64,000 nucleotides of DNA, taken from assembly GCF_036346855.1 (NCBI RefSeq), contig NZ_CP107841.1:8126001-8190000 (forward strand), written 5' to 3'. Position numbers and translations under genes: made by a program. Positions within the stretch are counted from its first letter, which is position 1. Each line of letters starts with the position of its first letter. Origin of the DNA: Streptomyces europaeiscabiei. GTDB lineage: Bacteria > Actinomycetota > Actinomycetes > Streptomycetales > Streptomycetaceae. Positions 16,417 to 25,339 of this stretch are shown here, in pieces. Under the pieces are notes generated by a model. That model ran no database searches and was not told where the DNA came from. It saw only the letters and a program-made list of their open reading frames with translations.

Positions 16417-17781
16417 ATGACCGAACCGATACCGCAGGCGGTGACCTGGGCGCTGGCAGTGGCCCTGTTCGCCGCCGCCGTACTCCTGCTGCGCCAGCAA
16501 GGGATCACCAGGCGGCAGCGCAGAAGGAACGCCGTCCTCGCCGACGACGTGCGGATCCGGGAGGAGGAGCTGCGCCATCTGGTCACGGTCCGTCTGCCGG
16601 CCCTCGCCGACCATCCCGGCCGGACCGTCCCGGGCGTCGGACCGCTCGACGGCCGGTTCGCCGAGACGGAGTTCGGCAAGGGCCTCGACGAGGTGCTGGC
16701 CCGCTTCTCCGGCGCCGTCGAGCACGCGCAGACCCGCGCAGACCAGTCCGCCAAGGCCGCCCTCAAGGCGTCCATGCGCTCGATCCAGGCACTCGCCAAC
16801 GAGCAGCAGGTCTCCATCTCCGAGATGCAGGACCGGCACGACGACCCCGACGTGCTGCGCGACCTCCTCGAAGTCGACCACACCAACGCCCAGTTCGGCC
16901 GTCGCGCCCAGGCCATCGCCGTACTCTGCGGCTCCTGGCCGGGACGGCAGCGCGCCACCTCCTCGCTCGTCGAGGTCGTCCGGGGTGCCACCTCGCGCAT
17001 CCGCGACTACCGGCGCGTCCGCGTCCACGGCCAGGTCGACATCGCCGTGGAGAGCCGCGCCGTGGAGCCGGTCGTCCTCGCCGTCGCCGAACTGCTCGAC
17101 AACGCCGCCCGCCACTCCCAGCCCAACACCAAGGTCGAGGTCGACGTCCAGCACGTGCACAACGGTGCGTGCGTCGTCATCGACGACGCGGGCGTCGGCA
17201 TGGACGCCCACGCCGTGCAACACGCCACCCGGCTGCTGAGCGGACGCGGCGAGGTGGACGTCACCCGTCTCGACGACCCGCCCCAGTTCGGCTTCGCCGT
17301 CATCGGGATGCTCGCCCGGCGCTACGGGTTCACCGTCTCCGTGGACACCCGCTCCCCCTACGGCGGCGTCCGCGCCGTCGCGTTCCTGCCCACCGCTCTG
17401 CTCACCCACCTGGAGCCCGCCGCCCCGGAGCCACAGATCGACCTGACACCCCCTCCGGAGACGGCCCCCGTCCCACGTCGGGCCGTCGCCGGGACCACTC
17501 CCGAGGCCACCCCCGAGGACGTCACCGCGGGCGGACTGCCCAAGCGCCGCCGGCGCACCCCCAAGCCGACGGCCGCCCCCGAGCCGGAGCCCGCGACGGC
17601 CGACGAGATCCCCGGCCGATCGCCCGAGGAGAACGCCCGCATCATGGGCGCCTTCGCCCGCGGCACCCGCTTCGGCCGGGCGGCGGGACGCATCCTCGAC
17701 GAGGACGAGTACGTCCCCGACCCCGCCGCCGACACCCGGCGGCCCACCCCCCACGAGAACGAAGGGACCCCCCACGCATGA
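16417..17781 (+). CDS. cvnA: Conservon sensor histidine kinase-like protein CvnA (second complete locus)
   Basis: A 454-residue protein, shorter than its neighbour. It has one N-terminal membrane span at about residues 7-25, a charged helical region, then FGRRAQAIAVLCGSWPGRQR in place of an H box. The ATPase domain has N box ELLDNAARHSQPN and G box DDAGVGMDAHA, then FGFAVIGMLARRYGF. The Pro-rich tail ends with GGLPKRRRRTPKP and ENARIMGAFARGTRFGRAAGRIL, motifs shared by CvnA C-termini. The stop overlaps the start of cvnB as ATGA. A separately divergent AraC gene sits upstream. Confidence 0.93.
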   Translation: MTEPIPQAVTWALAVALFAAAVLLLRQQGITRRQRRRNAVLADDVRIREEELRHLVTVRLPALADHPGRTVPGVGPLDGRFAETEFGKGLDEVLARFSGAVEHAQTRADQSAKAALKASMRSIQALANEQQVSISEMQDRHDDPDVLRDLLEVDHTNAQFGRRAQAIAVLCGSWPGRQRATSSLVEVVRGATSRIRDYRRVRVHGQVDIAVESRAVEPVVLAVAELLDNAARHSQPNTKVEVDVQHVHNGACVVIDDAGVGMDAHAVQHATRLLSGRGEVDVTRLDDPPQFGFAVIGMLARRYGFTVSVDTRSPYGGVRAVAFLPTALLTHLEPAAPEPQIDLTPPPETAPVPRRAVAGTTPEATPEDVTAGGLPKRRRRTPKPTAAPEPEPATADEIPGRSPEENARIMGAFARGTRFGRAAGRILDEDEYVPDPAADTRRPTPHENEGTPHA

Positions 17782-18191
17782 TCGAGCCCACGACCAACGA
17801 GCTGGGCTGGATGCTCGACGACGTGCTGAAGGTGCCCGAGGCCCGCCACGCCATCCTGCTCTCCGCCGACGGCATGCTCCGCGCCCACTCCGCCGACATC
17901 GACCGCGACGACGCCGAGCGGCTCGCGGCCGGGCTCTCCGGACTGCAGTCGATCAGCCGCAGCACCGCCGAGTTCTGCGGCCCGGCACAGAGCCCGTGGC
18001 GACAGACCCTGATCGAGTTCGGACACGGCTTCGTCTTCCTCGTCGCCGCAGGCGAGGGCGCCTACCTCGCGGTGTCCACCGGCGACGAGGTCGACATGGA
18101 GTCCGTGACCTATCGCATGCACAAGCTCGTGGACCGGCTCGGCAAGGAGCTGACCAGCCCGGCGCGGCTGGACTCGGGCAGCAGGGCATGA
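17778..18191 (+). CDS. cvnB: Roadblock/LC7 domain protein CvnB
   Basis: A 137-residue roadblock/LC7 protein: ELGWMLDDVLKVPEARHAILLSADGML, the LSGLQSISRSTAEF helix, and FVFLVAAGEGAYLAVSTG strands. It starts at ATG 17778, which overlaps the cvnA stop by four bases, and ends overlapping the cvnC start by four bases, so translation of A, B and C is coupled. It has the family role of partner for the GTPase CvnD. Confidence 0.93.
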   Translation: MIEPTTNELGWMLDDVLKVPEARHAILLSADGMLRAHSADIDRDDAERLAAGLSGLQSISRSTAEFCGPAQSPWRQTLIEFGHGFVFLVAAGEGAYLAVSTGDEVDMESVTYRMHKLVDRLGKELTSPARLDSGSRA

Positions 18192-18547
18192 CGCCACGCC
18201 GCCGGCCCGAGGGACGTCTGGTGCGGTCGTACGTCGTCACCGGGGGCCGCGCCCACCCGACCCGCAACACCCTGGACCTGGTCACCCTGCTGGTCGCCAC
18301 CACCGACCTGTCGCTGTCCGGCCTCACCCCGGAGACGCGCCGGGTGATGGAACTGTGCCGACCCGGCGCGCTCTCCCTCGCCGAGGTCGCCGGCCGTCTG
18401 CTGCTGCCGGTCAGCGTCACCAAGGTGCTGGTCGCCGACCTCATGGACAGCGGCCACATCGTCACCCGCGCCCCCATACCGGCCGCCCGGCCGTCCGACG
18501 CCAGAATCCTCCAGGAGGTCCTCGATGGGCTCCGCGCCCGCCTCTGA
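18188..18547 (+). CDS. cvnC: DUF742 protein CvnC
   Basis: A 119-residue DUF742 protein with RLVRSYVVTGGRAHPTRNTLDLVTLLVATT, the winged-helix-like LAEVAGRLLLPVSVTKVLVADLMDSG, and the diagnostic ending ILQEVLDGLRARL. The ATG at 18188 is the correct start, because it overlaps the cvnB stop as ATGA; longer readings would run through cvnB in another frame. The cvnD start lies 22 bp inside its 3' end. Confidence 0.93.
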   Translation: MTPRRRPEGRLVRSYVVTGGRAHPTRNTLDLVTLLVATTDLSLSGLTPETRRVMELCRPGALSLAEVAGRLLLPVSVTKVLVADLMDSGHIVTRAPIPAARPSDARILQEVLDGLRARL

Positions 18548-19139
18548 CGACGTCTACCTGCGGCCGACGGTGAGAACGGCTGCCAAGCTGCTCGTCGTCG
18601 GTCACTTCGCGGTCGGCAAGACCACGTTCGTCGGCACGCTCTCCGAGATCCGGCCGTTGCGCACCGAGGAGGTCATGACCGAGGCGGGCGCCCTGGTCGA
18701 CGACCTCGCCGGCACCCGCGACAAGACCACCACCACGGTCGCGATGGACTTCGGCCGGCTCACCCTCGACGACTCCCTGGTGCTGTACCTGTTCGGCGCG
18801 CCGGGGCAGCAGCGCTTCACCAAGCTCTGGCAGGACATGACCCGCGGTGCCCTCGGCGCGCTGGTCCTCGCCGACACCCGCCGCCTGTCCCACTCCTTCG
18901 ACGTGATGGGCGTCCTGGAGGAGCTGGGCCTGCCGTACGCCGTCGCCGTCAACGACTTCGACGGTGCCCCCGTGCACGATCTCGACGAGGTGCGCGAGGC
19001 TCTCGACCTGCTGGACGAGACCCCGCTGGTGCGCTGCGACGCCCGTGAGCCGGACTCCTCAACCCGGGCACTGATCGCCCTCGTCGAGTACCTCCTGAGC
19101 CGCGAGACCGAGACCGAGACCGAACGGGAGCACGTGTGA
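18525..19139 (+). CDS. cvnD: Conservon small GTPase-like protein CvnD
   Basis: A 204-residue GTPase-like protein. It has P loop GHFAVGKTTF, then MDFGRLTL, LFGAPGQQRFTKLW and AVAVNDFDGAP for guanine recognition. The C-terminus is a run of acidic residues (RETETETEREHV). The gene overlaps cvnC by 23 bp, and its TGA overlaps the GTG of the following P450 gene, so the P450 is part of the operon. Confidence 0.93.
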   Translation: MGSAPASDDVYLRPTVRTAAKLLVVGHFAVGKTTFVGTLSEIRPLRTEEVMTEAGALVDDLAGTRDKTTTTVAMDFGRLTLDDSLVLYLFGAPGQQRFTKLWQDMTRGALGALVLADTRRLSHSFDVMGVLEELGLPYAVAVNDFDGAPVHDLDEVREALDLLDETPLVRCDAREPDSSTRALIALVEYLLSRETETETEREHV

Positions 19140-20497
19140 CCTCCGCATCGCCGGCCGGCCCGCCCCCGGGCTGCCCGGCCCACCGGCCCATGTACGGGCC
19201 GGAGTTCGCCGCCGACCCGGCCGCCTTCTACCGGAGGGCGCGCGCGACCGGGCCGACCGCACCCGTCGAGCTGGCCCCCGGCGTGCGGGCCACCCTCGTC
19301 ACCTCCTACGACGCCGCGCTGCACGTACTGAGAAGCACGGAGACGTTCGCCAAGGACCCGCGCCGCTGGAACGACCTCAACGACGGCACCGTCCCTCCGG
19401 ACAGTCCCGTCGTCCCGATGATGATGTACCGGCCCAATGCCCTGTTCTCCGACGGCGAGGAGCACCGGCGGCTGCGCGGCGCCATCACCGACAGCCTCGC
19501 CCGGGTCGAGCCCCACACCCTGCGCGGCTATGTCGAGCGCAGCGCCGACACCCTCATCGACCGGCTCGCGCCCACCGGCAAGGCGGACCTCCTCTGCGAG
19601 TACGCCCAGGTGCTGCCCCTGCTCGTCTTCAACCACCTCTTCGGCTGCCCGGCCGAGCTGGGGCTGAAGCTGGTCGAGGGCATGTCCGGCATCTTCGACG
19701 GGGTGGACGCCGAACGGGCCGACGAACTGCTCACCGCCACGCTCTTCCAGCTGGTCACGCTGAAGCGGCAGCAGCCCGGTCCGGACGTGACGTCGTGGCT
19801 CACCCTGCATCCGGCGCGACTGACGGACGAGGAGATGATCCACACCCTCGTGGTCCTCATGGGTGCGGGCACCGAGCCGCAGCAGAACCTCATCGCCAAC
19901 GCACTGCGCCTGCTGCTGGCCGACGACCGCTTCGCCGGCGACCTGCACGGCGGCAGCCTCCCCGTCGAGGACGCCCTCGACGAGGTGCTGTGGACCGACC
20001 CGCCGATGGCCAACTACGCCGTGCACTACCCGAAGCGTGACGTCATGTACGAGGGCGCGCTGCTGAAGGCCGGCGACCCGCTCGTCGTCTCGTTGGCCGC
20101 CGCCAACACCGACCCGGCCCTGACCAACGATCAACACGTGGGCAACCGGGCCCATTTGGCGTGGAGCGTCGGCCCGCACAACTGCCCCGCGCAGAGCGAG
20201 GCCCGGCTCATCGCCTCGGTGGCGGTCGAGAAGCTCCTCGACCGGCTGCCGGACGTCGAACTCGCCGTACCGTTGGGGGCGTTGGAGTGGCGTCCGGGCC
20301 CCTTCCACCGGGCGCTCGCCGCGCTGCCGGTGACGTTCCCGCCCGCGCCCGTGGTCGGTGCGACGGCCGAGGAGCCCGCGTCTCCCGCACGCCGCTCGAC
20401 GGCGCCGTACGGCAGCGCTTCCGGCGCCCGGCCGCCGGAACCCACCCGTCCGAAGAGCGGCTGGGCCCGGCTGCTGACCTGGTGGCGCGGCGAGTAG
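19136..20497 (+). CDS. CYP157-like cytochrome P450, without ExxR, in the conservon operon
   Basis: A 453-residue P450-fold protein coupled by GTGA overlap to cvnD. The Cys ligand is kept (VGPHNCPAQ, Cys350), but the usual F-x-x-G-x-H-x-C-x-G is degenerate. The K-helix ExxR reads EVLW (Glu283 to Trp286), and the I-helix oxygen-activation motif reads AGTEPQQ without the acid-Thr pair. The loss of ExxR matches the CYP157 family of Streptomyces, known for having Trp at this position and for lying in conservons beside CYP154. Catalysis is uncertain, and it could be a haem-containing or purely structural part of the signalling complex. A Pro/Ser-rich tail ends with GWARLLTWW. Confidence 0.9.
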   Translation: MTSASPAGPPPGCPAHRPMYGPEFAADPAAFYRRARATGPTAPVELAPGVRATLVTSYDAALHVLRSTETFAKDPRRWNDLNDGTVPPDSPVVPMMMYRPNALFSDGEEHRRLRGAITDSLARVEPHTLRGYVERSADTLIDRLAPTGKADLLCEYAQVLPLLVFNHLFGCPAELGLKLVEGMSGIFDGVDAERADELLTATLFQLVTLKRQQPGPDVTSWLTLHPARLTDEEMIHTLVVLMGAGTEPQQNLIANALRLLLADDRFAGDLHGGSLPVEDALDEVLWTDPPMANYAVHYPKRDVMYEGALLKAGDPLVVSLAAANTDPALTNDQHVGNRAHLAWSVGPHNCPAQSEARLIASVAVEKLLDRLPDVELAVPLGALEWRPGPFHRALAALPVTFPPAPVVGATAEEPASPARRSTAPYGSASGARPPEPTRPKSGWARLLTWWRGE

Positions 20498-20527
20498 CCG
20501 TAGCGCAGGCGAGACCCGTCGGGCATC

Positions 20528-20873
20528 AGGGATGCGGTGCGTCTGTCGGGCCGTGTGGATGTGGGCCACCCCGTCGGGCCCACGGAGCCGGGGTGTCTGA
20601 CGCAGGTCTTGCGGGCGAGGGGGTTGGGTGGGCCCGGTGGGCGCGGGGGTCCGTTGGGTTTTGCGGATGTGGGGTGTGTGTCAGGCTCCGCGGATGCGGT
20701 GCGTCTGTCGGGCCTTGTGGACGCGGGGCATTCGTCAGGCCAGGGTGGGTTCGGTGCGTCTGTCGGGCCGTGTGGATGTGGGCCACCCCGTCGGGCCCAC
20801 GGAGCCCGAGTGTCTGACGCAGGTCTTGTGGACGCGGGACATTCGTCGGGCCCAGGGGACTGCGGGACGTCCG
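20528..20873. repeat. Patch of degenerate direct repeats between the two P450 genes
   Basis: Two nearly identical 76-bp copies lie at 20535-20610 and 20752-20827, both starting CGGTGCGTCTGTCGGGCC and differing in about two to three bases. A third, partial copy lies at 20696-20740. A shorter unit, TTGTGGACGCGGG followed by CATTCGTC, appears at about 20716 and 20825. The spacing of the main copies is 217 bp. No gene is supported here. Confidence 0.8.
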
Positions 20874-22121
20874 TCAGGCCTTGCGGACCGGGAGGTGGCG
20901 GTGGCCGTTGGAGATGAACGACTCCACGTACCCCAACTCCTCGCTCGTGGCGCTCAGTTCGAGGGTCGGGAACCGCTCGAAGAGTGCCGGGAGCGCGATC
21001 CGGGCCTCCATGCGGCCGAGCGGGGCGCCCAGGCAGAAGTGGACGCCGTGCCCGAAGGCGAGGTGCTCCTTGTCGGCGCGGGTGACGTCGAAGACGTCGG
21101 CGTCCTTCCCGTGCCGCTCGGGGTCCCGCCCGGCGGCGGCGTACGCGGCCAGGATCGGTTCGCCCCTGCCGATCACCACGCCCTGTGGGCCGCCGAACTC
21201 GGCGAGATCCAGGTCCTCCACGGCGTAGCGCAGCGGCAGGCTCGCCACCGGCGCCTCGAACCGCATCGTCTCCTCGACCACGTCGTCCCAGCCGGCGCGC
21301 CCCTCCCGGACATGGGCGAGCTGCTCGGGGTGGGCCAGCAGGGAGTGCACGGCCTGGTCGAGGAGGTTGACCGTGGTCTCGTGCCCGGCGCTGATCATCA
21401 GCACCAGGGTGTCCAGCAGCTCCTGCTCGCTGAGCCGGGTGTCGTCCTCGTCACGCGCCGCGATCAGCCCGGAGGTGAGGTCCTCACCGGGCGACTCCCG
21501 CTTGGCGGCGACGAGTTCGCCCAGCACGCCGTACAGCCGCTCGTAGGCGGCGGTCATCTCGCCCGGGTCGGCGGAGGTGTCGAAGATCTTGTCCACCAAC
21601 TCCCGCAGCAGCGGCCCGCGTTCCTCGGGCAGCCCGAACAGCTCGCTGATGACCTGGATCGGCAGCGGGTAGCAGAACTCCTCCCGCAGATCGACCGCCT
21701 CCCCGCGCAGGAAGCTCTCCTCGACCCGGTCGAGCAGCTCCTTGGTGATCTCCTCGATGCGGGGCTGCAGCGCGGCCGTCCGGCGCGCGGTGAACGCCTT
21801 GGAGACCAGTGCGCGCAGCCGTTTGTGGTCACCGCCGTACGCGGTGAACATGTTCTGCACGGCGACCCAGGTGAACAGCGGCCACTCCGGGGTGATCTCA
21901 CCGGCCCCGAACCTCGGCCAGTGCTGCCGCGCGTCCTTGGACACCCGGGGATCGGTGAGCAGCCGCTTGAGCAGCTCGGGGCTGCTGACGGCCCAGGCCT
22001 CGACGGTGGGCGGCCCCGGCAGTACGACCCGGGTCGCCGGACCCGCCTCGCGGATACGGGCGGCCTCACCGTGGATGTCACGGCCGGTCGCGTCGATCAC
22101 CATGGGGGTGGGGTTGCCCAT
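20874..22121 (-). CDS. Cytochrome P450, CYP154-like
   Basis: A 415-residue P450 with all canonical motifs: I helix ISAGHETTVNLL, K helix ETMR, and haem loop FGHGVHFCLGAPLGRMEA. The start at 22121 is preferred because AGGAGG lies five bases upstream; a longer start at 22157 has none. It is convergent with the CYP157-like gene of the conservon, separated by a repeat patch. CYP154 and CYP157 members commonly pair in Streptomyces conservons, so the two may work together even though their orientation differs here. No ferredoxin gene is present nearby, and the substrate is unknown. Confidence 0.92.
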   Translation of the reverse strand: MGNPTPMVIDATGRDIHGEAARIREAGPATRVVLPGPPTVEAWAVSSPELLKRLLTDPRVSKDARQHWPRFGAGEITPEWPLFTWVAVQNMFTAYGGDHKRLRALVSKAFTARRTAALQPRIEEITKELLDRVEESFLRGEAVDLREEFCYPLPIQVISELFGLPEERGPLLRELVDKIFDTSADPGEMTAAYERLYGVLGELVAAKRESPGEDLTSGLIAARDEDDTRLSEQELLDTLVLMISAGHETTVNLLDQAVHSLLAHPEQLAHVREGRAGWDDVVEETMRFEAPVASLPLRYAVEDLDLAEFGGPQGVVIGRGEPILAAYAAAGRDPERHGKDADVFDVTRADKEHLAFGHGVHFCLGAPLGRMEARIALPALFERFPTLELSATSEELGYVESFISNGHRHLPVRKA

Positions 22122-22318
22122 CGGGCCCTCCTGCGGTCGAAAAAAGTCCAACAGCACAACGTGTATGACCGGTCACGCTACGACCCCGTAGCGTCGCCGG
22201 GCGAGATCACGTGGCGTCCGCTGCGTACGACGGCAACTTCCCTGCGCGTACCCGCAAGTCGGGTTCCGGGCCGACTCCTAGGATCGGGCCCACCCTCCAT
22301 GAAATGCCGGTGAGTGCC

Positions 22319-22708
22319 ATGACTGTCAGCAGGGCCCCGCGCTGGATGTGTTCCTACAGCTCCGAAGTGCGCACTGTGCCTGCCGGGCGCTGGTGGACCG
22401 GCGTACGGGTGCCGGTCGCTCTGGGCGCCCTCGCTCTGAAGTCCCTCGGGGACGAGACGGGCGCCGTCATCAAGGACGGCTACGGCGGCATCATGTACTG
22501 GCTGGTTCCCCCGGGCGACGCGTCCGAATGGCGCCTGCCCGACGTCCAGGTCCTCGGCCGCGGCAGCCATGTGGCCGTTCCGCCGCTGCGCCGTACCTCG
22601 GGCCCCGGCCTCTACTGGCGCGTCCCGCTCTCCCACGACCGCTACTGGACGAACGCGGAACGCCTGCGCGCGGCCCTCACGGCAGCCGCGGTCACGGCCG
22701 CACTGTAA
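22319..22708 (+). CDS. Conserved hypothetical protein
   Basis: About 129 residues with good codon bias, no signal peptide and no recognised family. It is rich in Trp and Gly: RWWTGVRVPVALGALALKSLGDETGAVIKDGYGGIMYWLVPPG, then GRGSHVAVPPLRRTSGPGLYWRVPL. The GRGSHVAVPP..GLYWRVP stretch recalls short Streptomyces proteins related to the N-terminal part of bifunctional primase-polymerases, but this is a loose impression only. The start could be ATG 22319 or 22304, and neither has a strong ribosome site. It stands alone between the CYP154 gene and a terminator. Confidence 0.6.
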   Translation: MTVSRAPRWMCSYSSEVRTVPAGRWWTGVRVPVALGALALKSLGDETGAVIKDGYGGIMYWLVPPGDASEWRLPDVQVLGRGSHVAVPPLRRTSGPGLYWRVPLSHDRYWTNAERLRAALTAAAVTAAL

Positions 22709-22717
22709 AAAAGCCGA

Positions 22718-22743
22718 CCCCGCGCCCCGTCAGGGGCGCGGGG
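22718..22743. terminator. Perfect 11-bp hairpin with U-tract on the minus strand
   Basis: CCCCGCGCCCC and GGGGCGCGGGG pair across a GTCA loop. Read on the minus strand, the stem is followed by GGTCGGCTTTTTTAC, a rare clear T-run for this genome, so it terminates the DUF6230-DUF6114 transcript. It also serves the plus-strand gene ending at 22708. The adjoining GGGGAACCGCGCGATCAATCAC to about 22790 belongs to the dispersed repeat family. Confidence 0.85.
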
Positions 22744-22791
22744 AACCGCGCGATCAATCACGAACCACCTGCACGCGCCGAACGACCTCGA

Positions 22792-23187
22792 CTACCCGAG
22801 CTCTACGGCGTGCTTCTCTCTCCGCTTCGCGGAGCGCTTCGGCCGGGGCTCCTGATCCGGCAGCCAGCCGAAGGCCAACGTGCTGCCCACCGCGCCCATC
22901 AACAGGCCCACGACGAACCCGCCGATGTTGGAGGTGAGCCAGGTGCCCAGCGAGAGCATGATCCCGAGGATGGAGTAGAACAGCCGCTGCGTGGGGTTGA
23001 AGAGGATCAGCAACCCGCACACGATCATCAGCGAGGGCAGCAGGTAGCCCGCCAGACCCTGCATTCCGACCTTCAGCATGACCGGCAGCGGTGCCTTCAT
23101 GGTCAGCAGGATCTCGGCGCCGCCCAGCACCAGCAACAGACCACCGGCGAAAGGCCGGTGCCCCCTCCATTCCCGGAATCGACTCAC
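22792..23187 (-). CDS. DUF6114 membrane protein
   Basis: A 131-residue integral membrane protein of the DUF6114 family. Three to four hydrophobic spans follow a short basic N-terminus (PFAGGLLLVLGGAEILL, GLAGYLLPSLMIVCGLLILF, YSILGIMLSLGTWL, IGGFVVGLLMGAVGSTLAF). The C-terminal tail is strongly basic (RPKRSAKRREKH) and should face the cytoplasm. Its start overlaps the stop of the DUF6230 gene by four bases, so the two are coupled. The pair is widespread in Streptomyces with no known function. Confidence 0.85.
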   Translation of the reverse strand: MSRFREWRGHRPFAGGLLLVLGGAEILLTMKAPLPVMLKVGMQGLAGYLLPSLMIVCGLLILFNPTQRLFYSILGIMLSLGTWLTSNIGGFVVGLLMGAVGSTLAFGWLPDQEPRPKRSAKRREKHAVELG

Positions 23188-23846
23188 TGCGGGCAGCCCT
23201 CGCTCGTGAAGCTCATGTGCAGGTCGGGGAGCTTGAAGACGGCCGCGGTGGCGGCGTAGTTGTGCTGGTACAGGTCGGTGATGGTGACCGAGTCGGCCTG
23301 CTGGCCGTAGACACCCTGCGGGCCCTGCTGGTCGACCTTGTCGAACGTGCTGGAGTCACGGCCGATCTCGATGTTGTTGAACGAGGCGTCGCCCGAGATG
23401 TCGTCGGAGTCGATCGCCAGGTTCTTCACACTCACCGGCGTGCCCTTGTTGCCGGCGGTGAGGACCAGCTGGATGCCGCCGAGGTCGACGCTCTGGCACA
23501 GGTTCGTCAGCTTGCCGTTCTTCACGACCGAGGTCACGACCAGCACCTGGCCGCCGGTGTCACCCTCGTTCGGGCTGTTCTCGATCATGTGGTCGAGTGA
23601 GCCGAACTGGGCGAAGCCGGTGCCTTCGAGCTTGTCGGCGGTGACCACGAACGGCATGCCGGAGATGGCGAACTGGACACCCAGAGCACCCTGCGCGGTG
23701 AGGATCATCAGACCGGCTGCGACCGCCGTGGCCGGCACCGCCATCACTGCGGCGCGCTTCAGGCGGACCCGCCCGCGTCTGCCGGACGCTTCGGGACCCT
23801 CGGGTCTTTCGTTGGTGGACGCCGTGGCGTCCGAGGACGAGGCCAT
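23184..23846 (-). CDS. DUF6230 protein, predicted membrane-anchored/exported
   Basis: About 220 residues. An N-terminal cytoplasmic basic stretch (RRGRVRLKRAAV) and one hydrophobic segment (MAVPATAVAAGLMILTAQGAL) precede a beta-rich extracytoplasmic domain: FAISGMPFVVTADKLEGTGFAQFGSLD, then VTITDLYQHNYAATAAVFKLPDLHMSFTSEGCPQ. Two Cys, in LCQSVD and EGCPQ, could form a disulfide. The ATG at 23846 has AGGGAG six bases upstream. It is the first gene of the DUF6230-DUF6114 operon and diverges from a secreted beta-type protein gene. Function is unknown; a cell-surface role is inferred. Confidence 0.87.
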   Translation of the reverse strand: MASSSDATASTNERPEGPEASGRRGRVRLKRAAVMAVPATAVAAGLMILTAQGALGVQFAISGMPFVVTADKLEGTGFAQFGSLDHMIENSPNEGDTGGQVLVVTSVVKNGKLTNLCQSVDLGGIQLVLTAGNKGTPVSVKNLAIDSDDISGDASFNNIEIGRDSSTFDKVDQQGPQGVYGQQADSVTITDLYQHNYAATAAVFKLPDLHMSFTSEGCPQ

Positions 23847-25238
<1,392 letters not shown>

Positions 25239-25251
25239 TCCGACCCCCGAC

Positions 25252-25283
25252 GTCAGTTACCGGTCCGGCGGCCGGTAACTGAC
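25252..25283. terminator. Hairpin terminator between convergent genes
   Basis: A perfect 12-bp stem (GTCAGTTACCGG and CCGGTAACTGAC, 8-base loop) lies 14 bp after the secreted-protein stop and before the end of the convergent LPMO gene. Confidence 0.85.
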
Positions 25284-25339
25284 TCAACCGATGCACGTCA
25301 CCGATCAGTTGCTCGATCGGCAGTCCGGCCGTTCGCCGG

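Noticed and set aside
18602..20569. A 655-codon minus-strand open frame over cvnD and the P450 gene
   Set aside because: It is antisense to two genes with strong family motifs; the residue mix is low-complexity and matches no family.
20628..22313. A 561-codon plus-strand ORF over the CYP154 gene
   Set aside because: It is made of the repeat patch plus the antisense of a well-supported P450.
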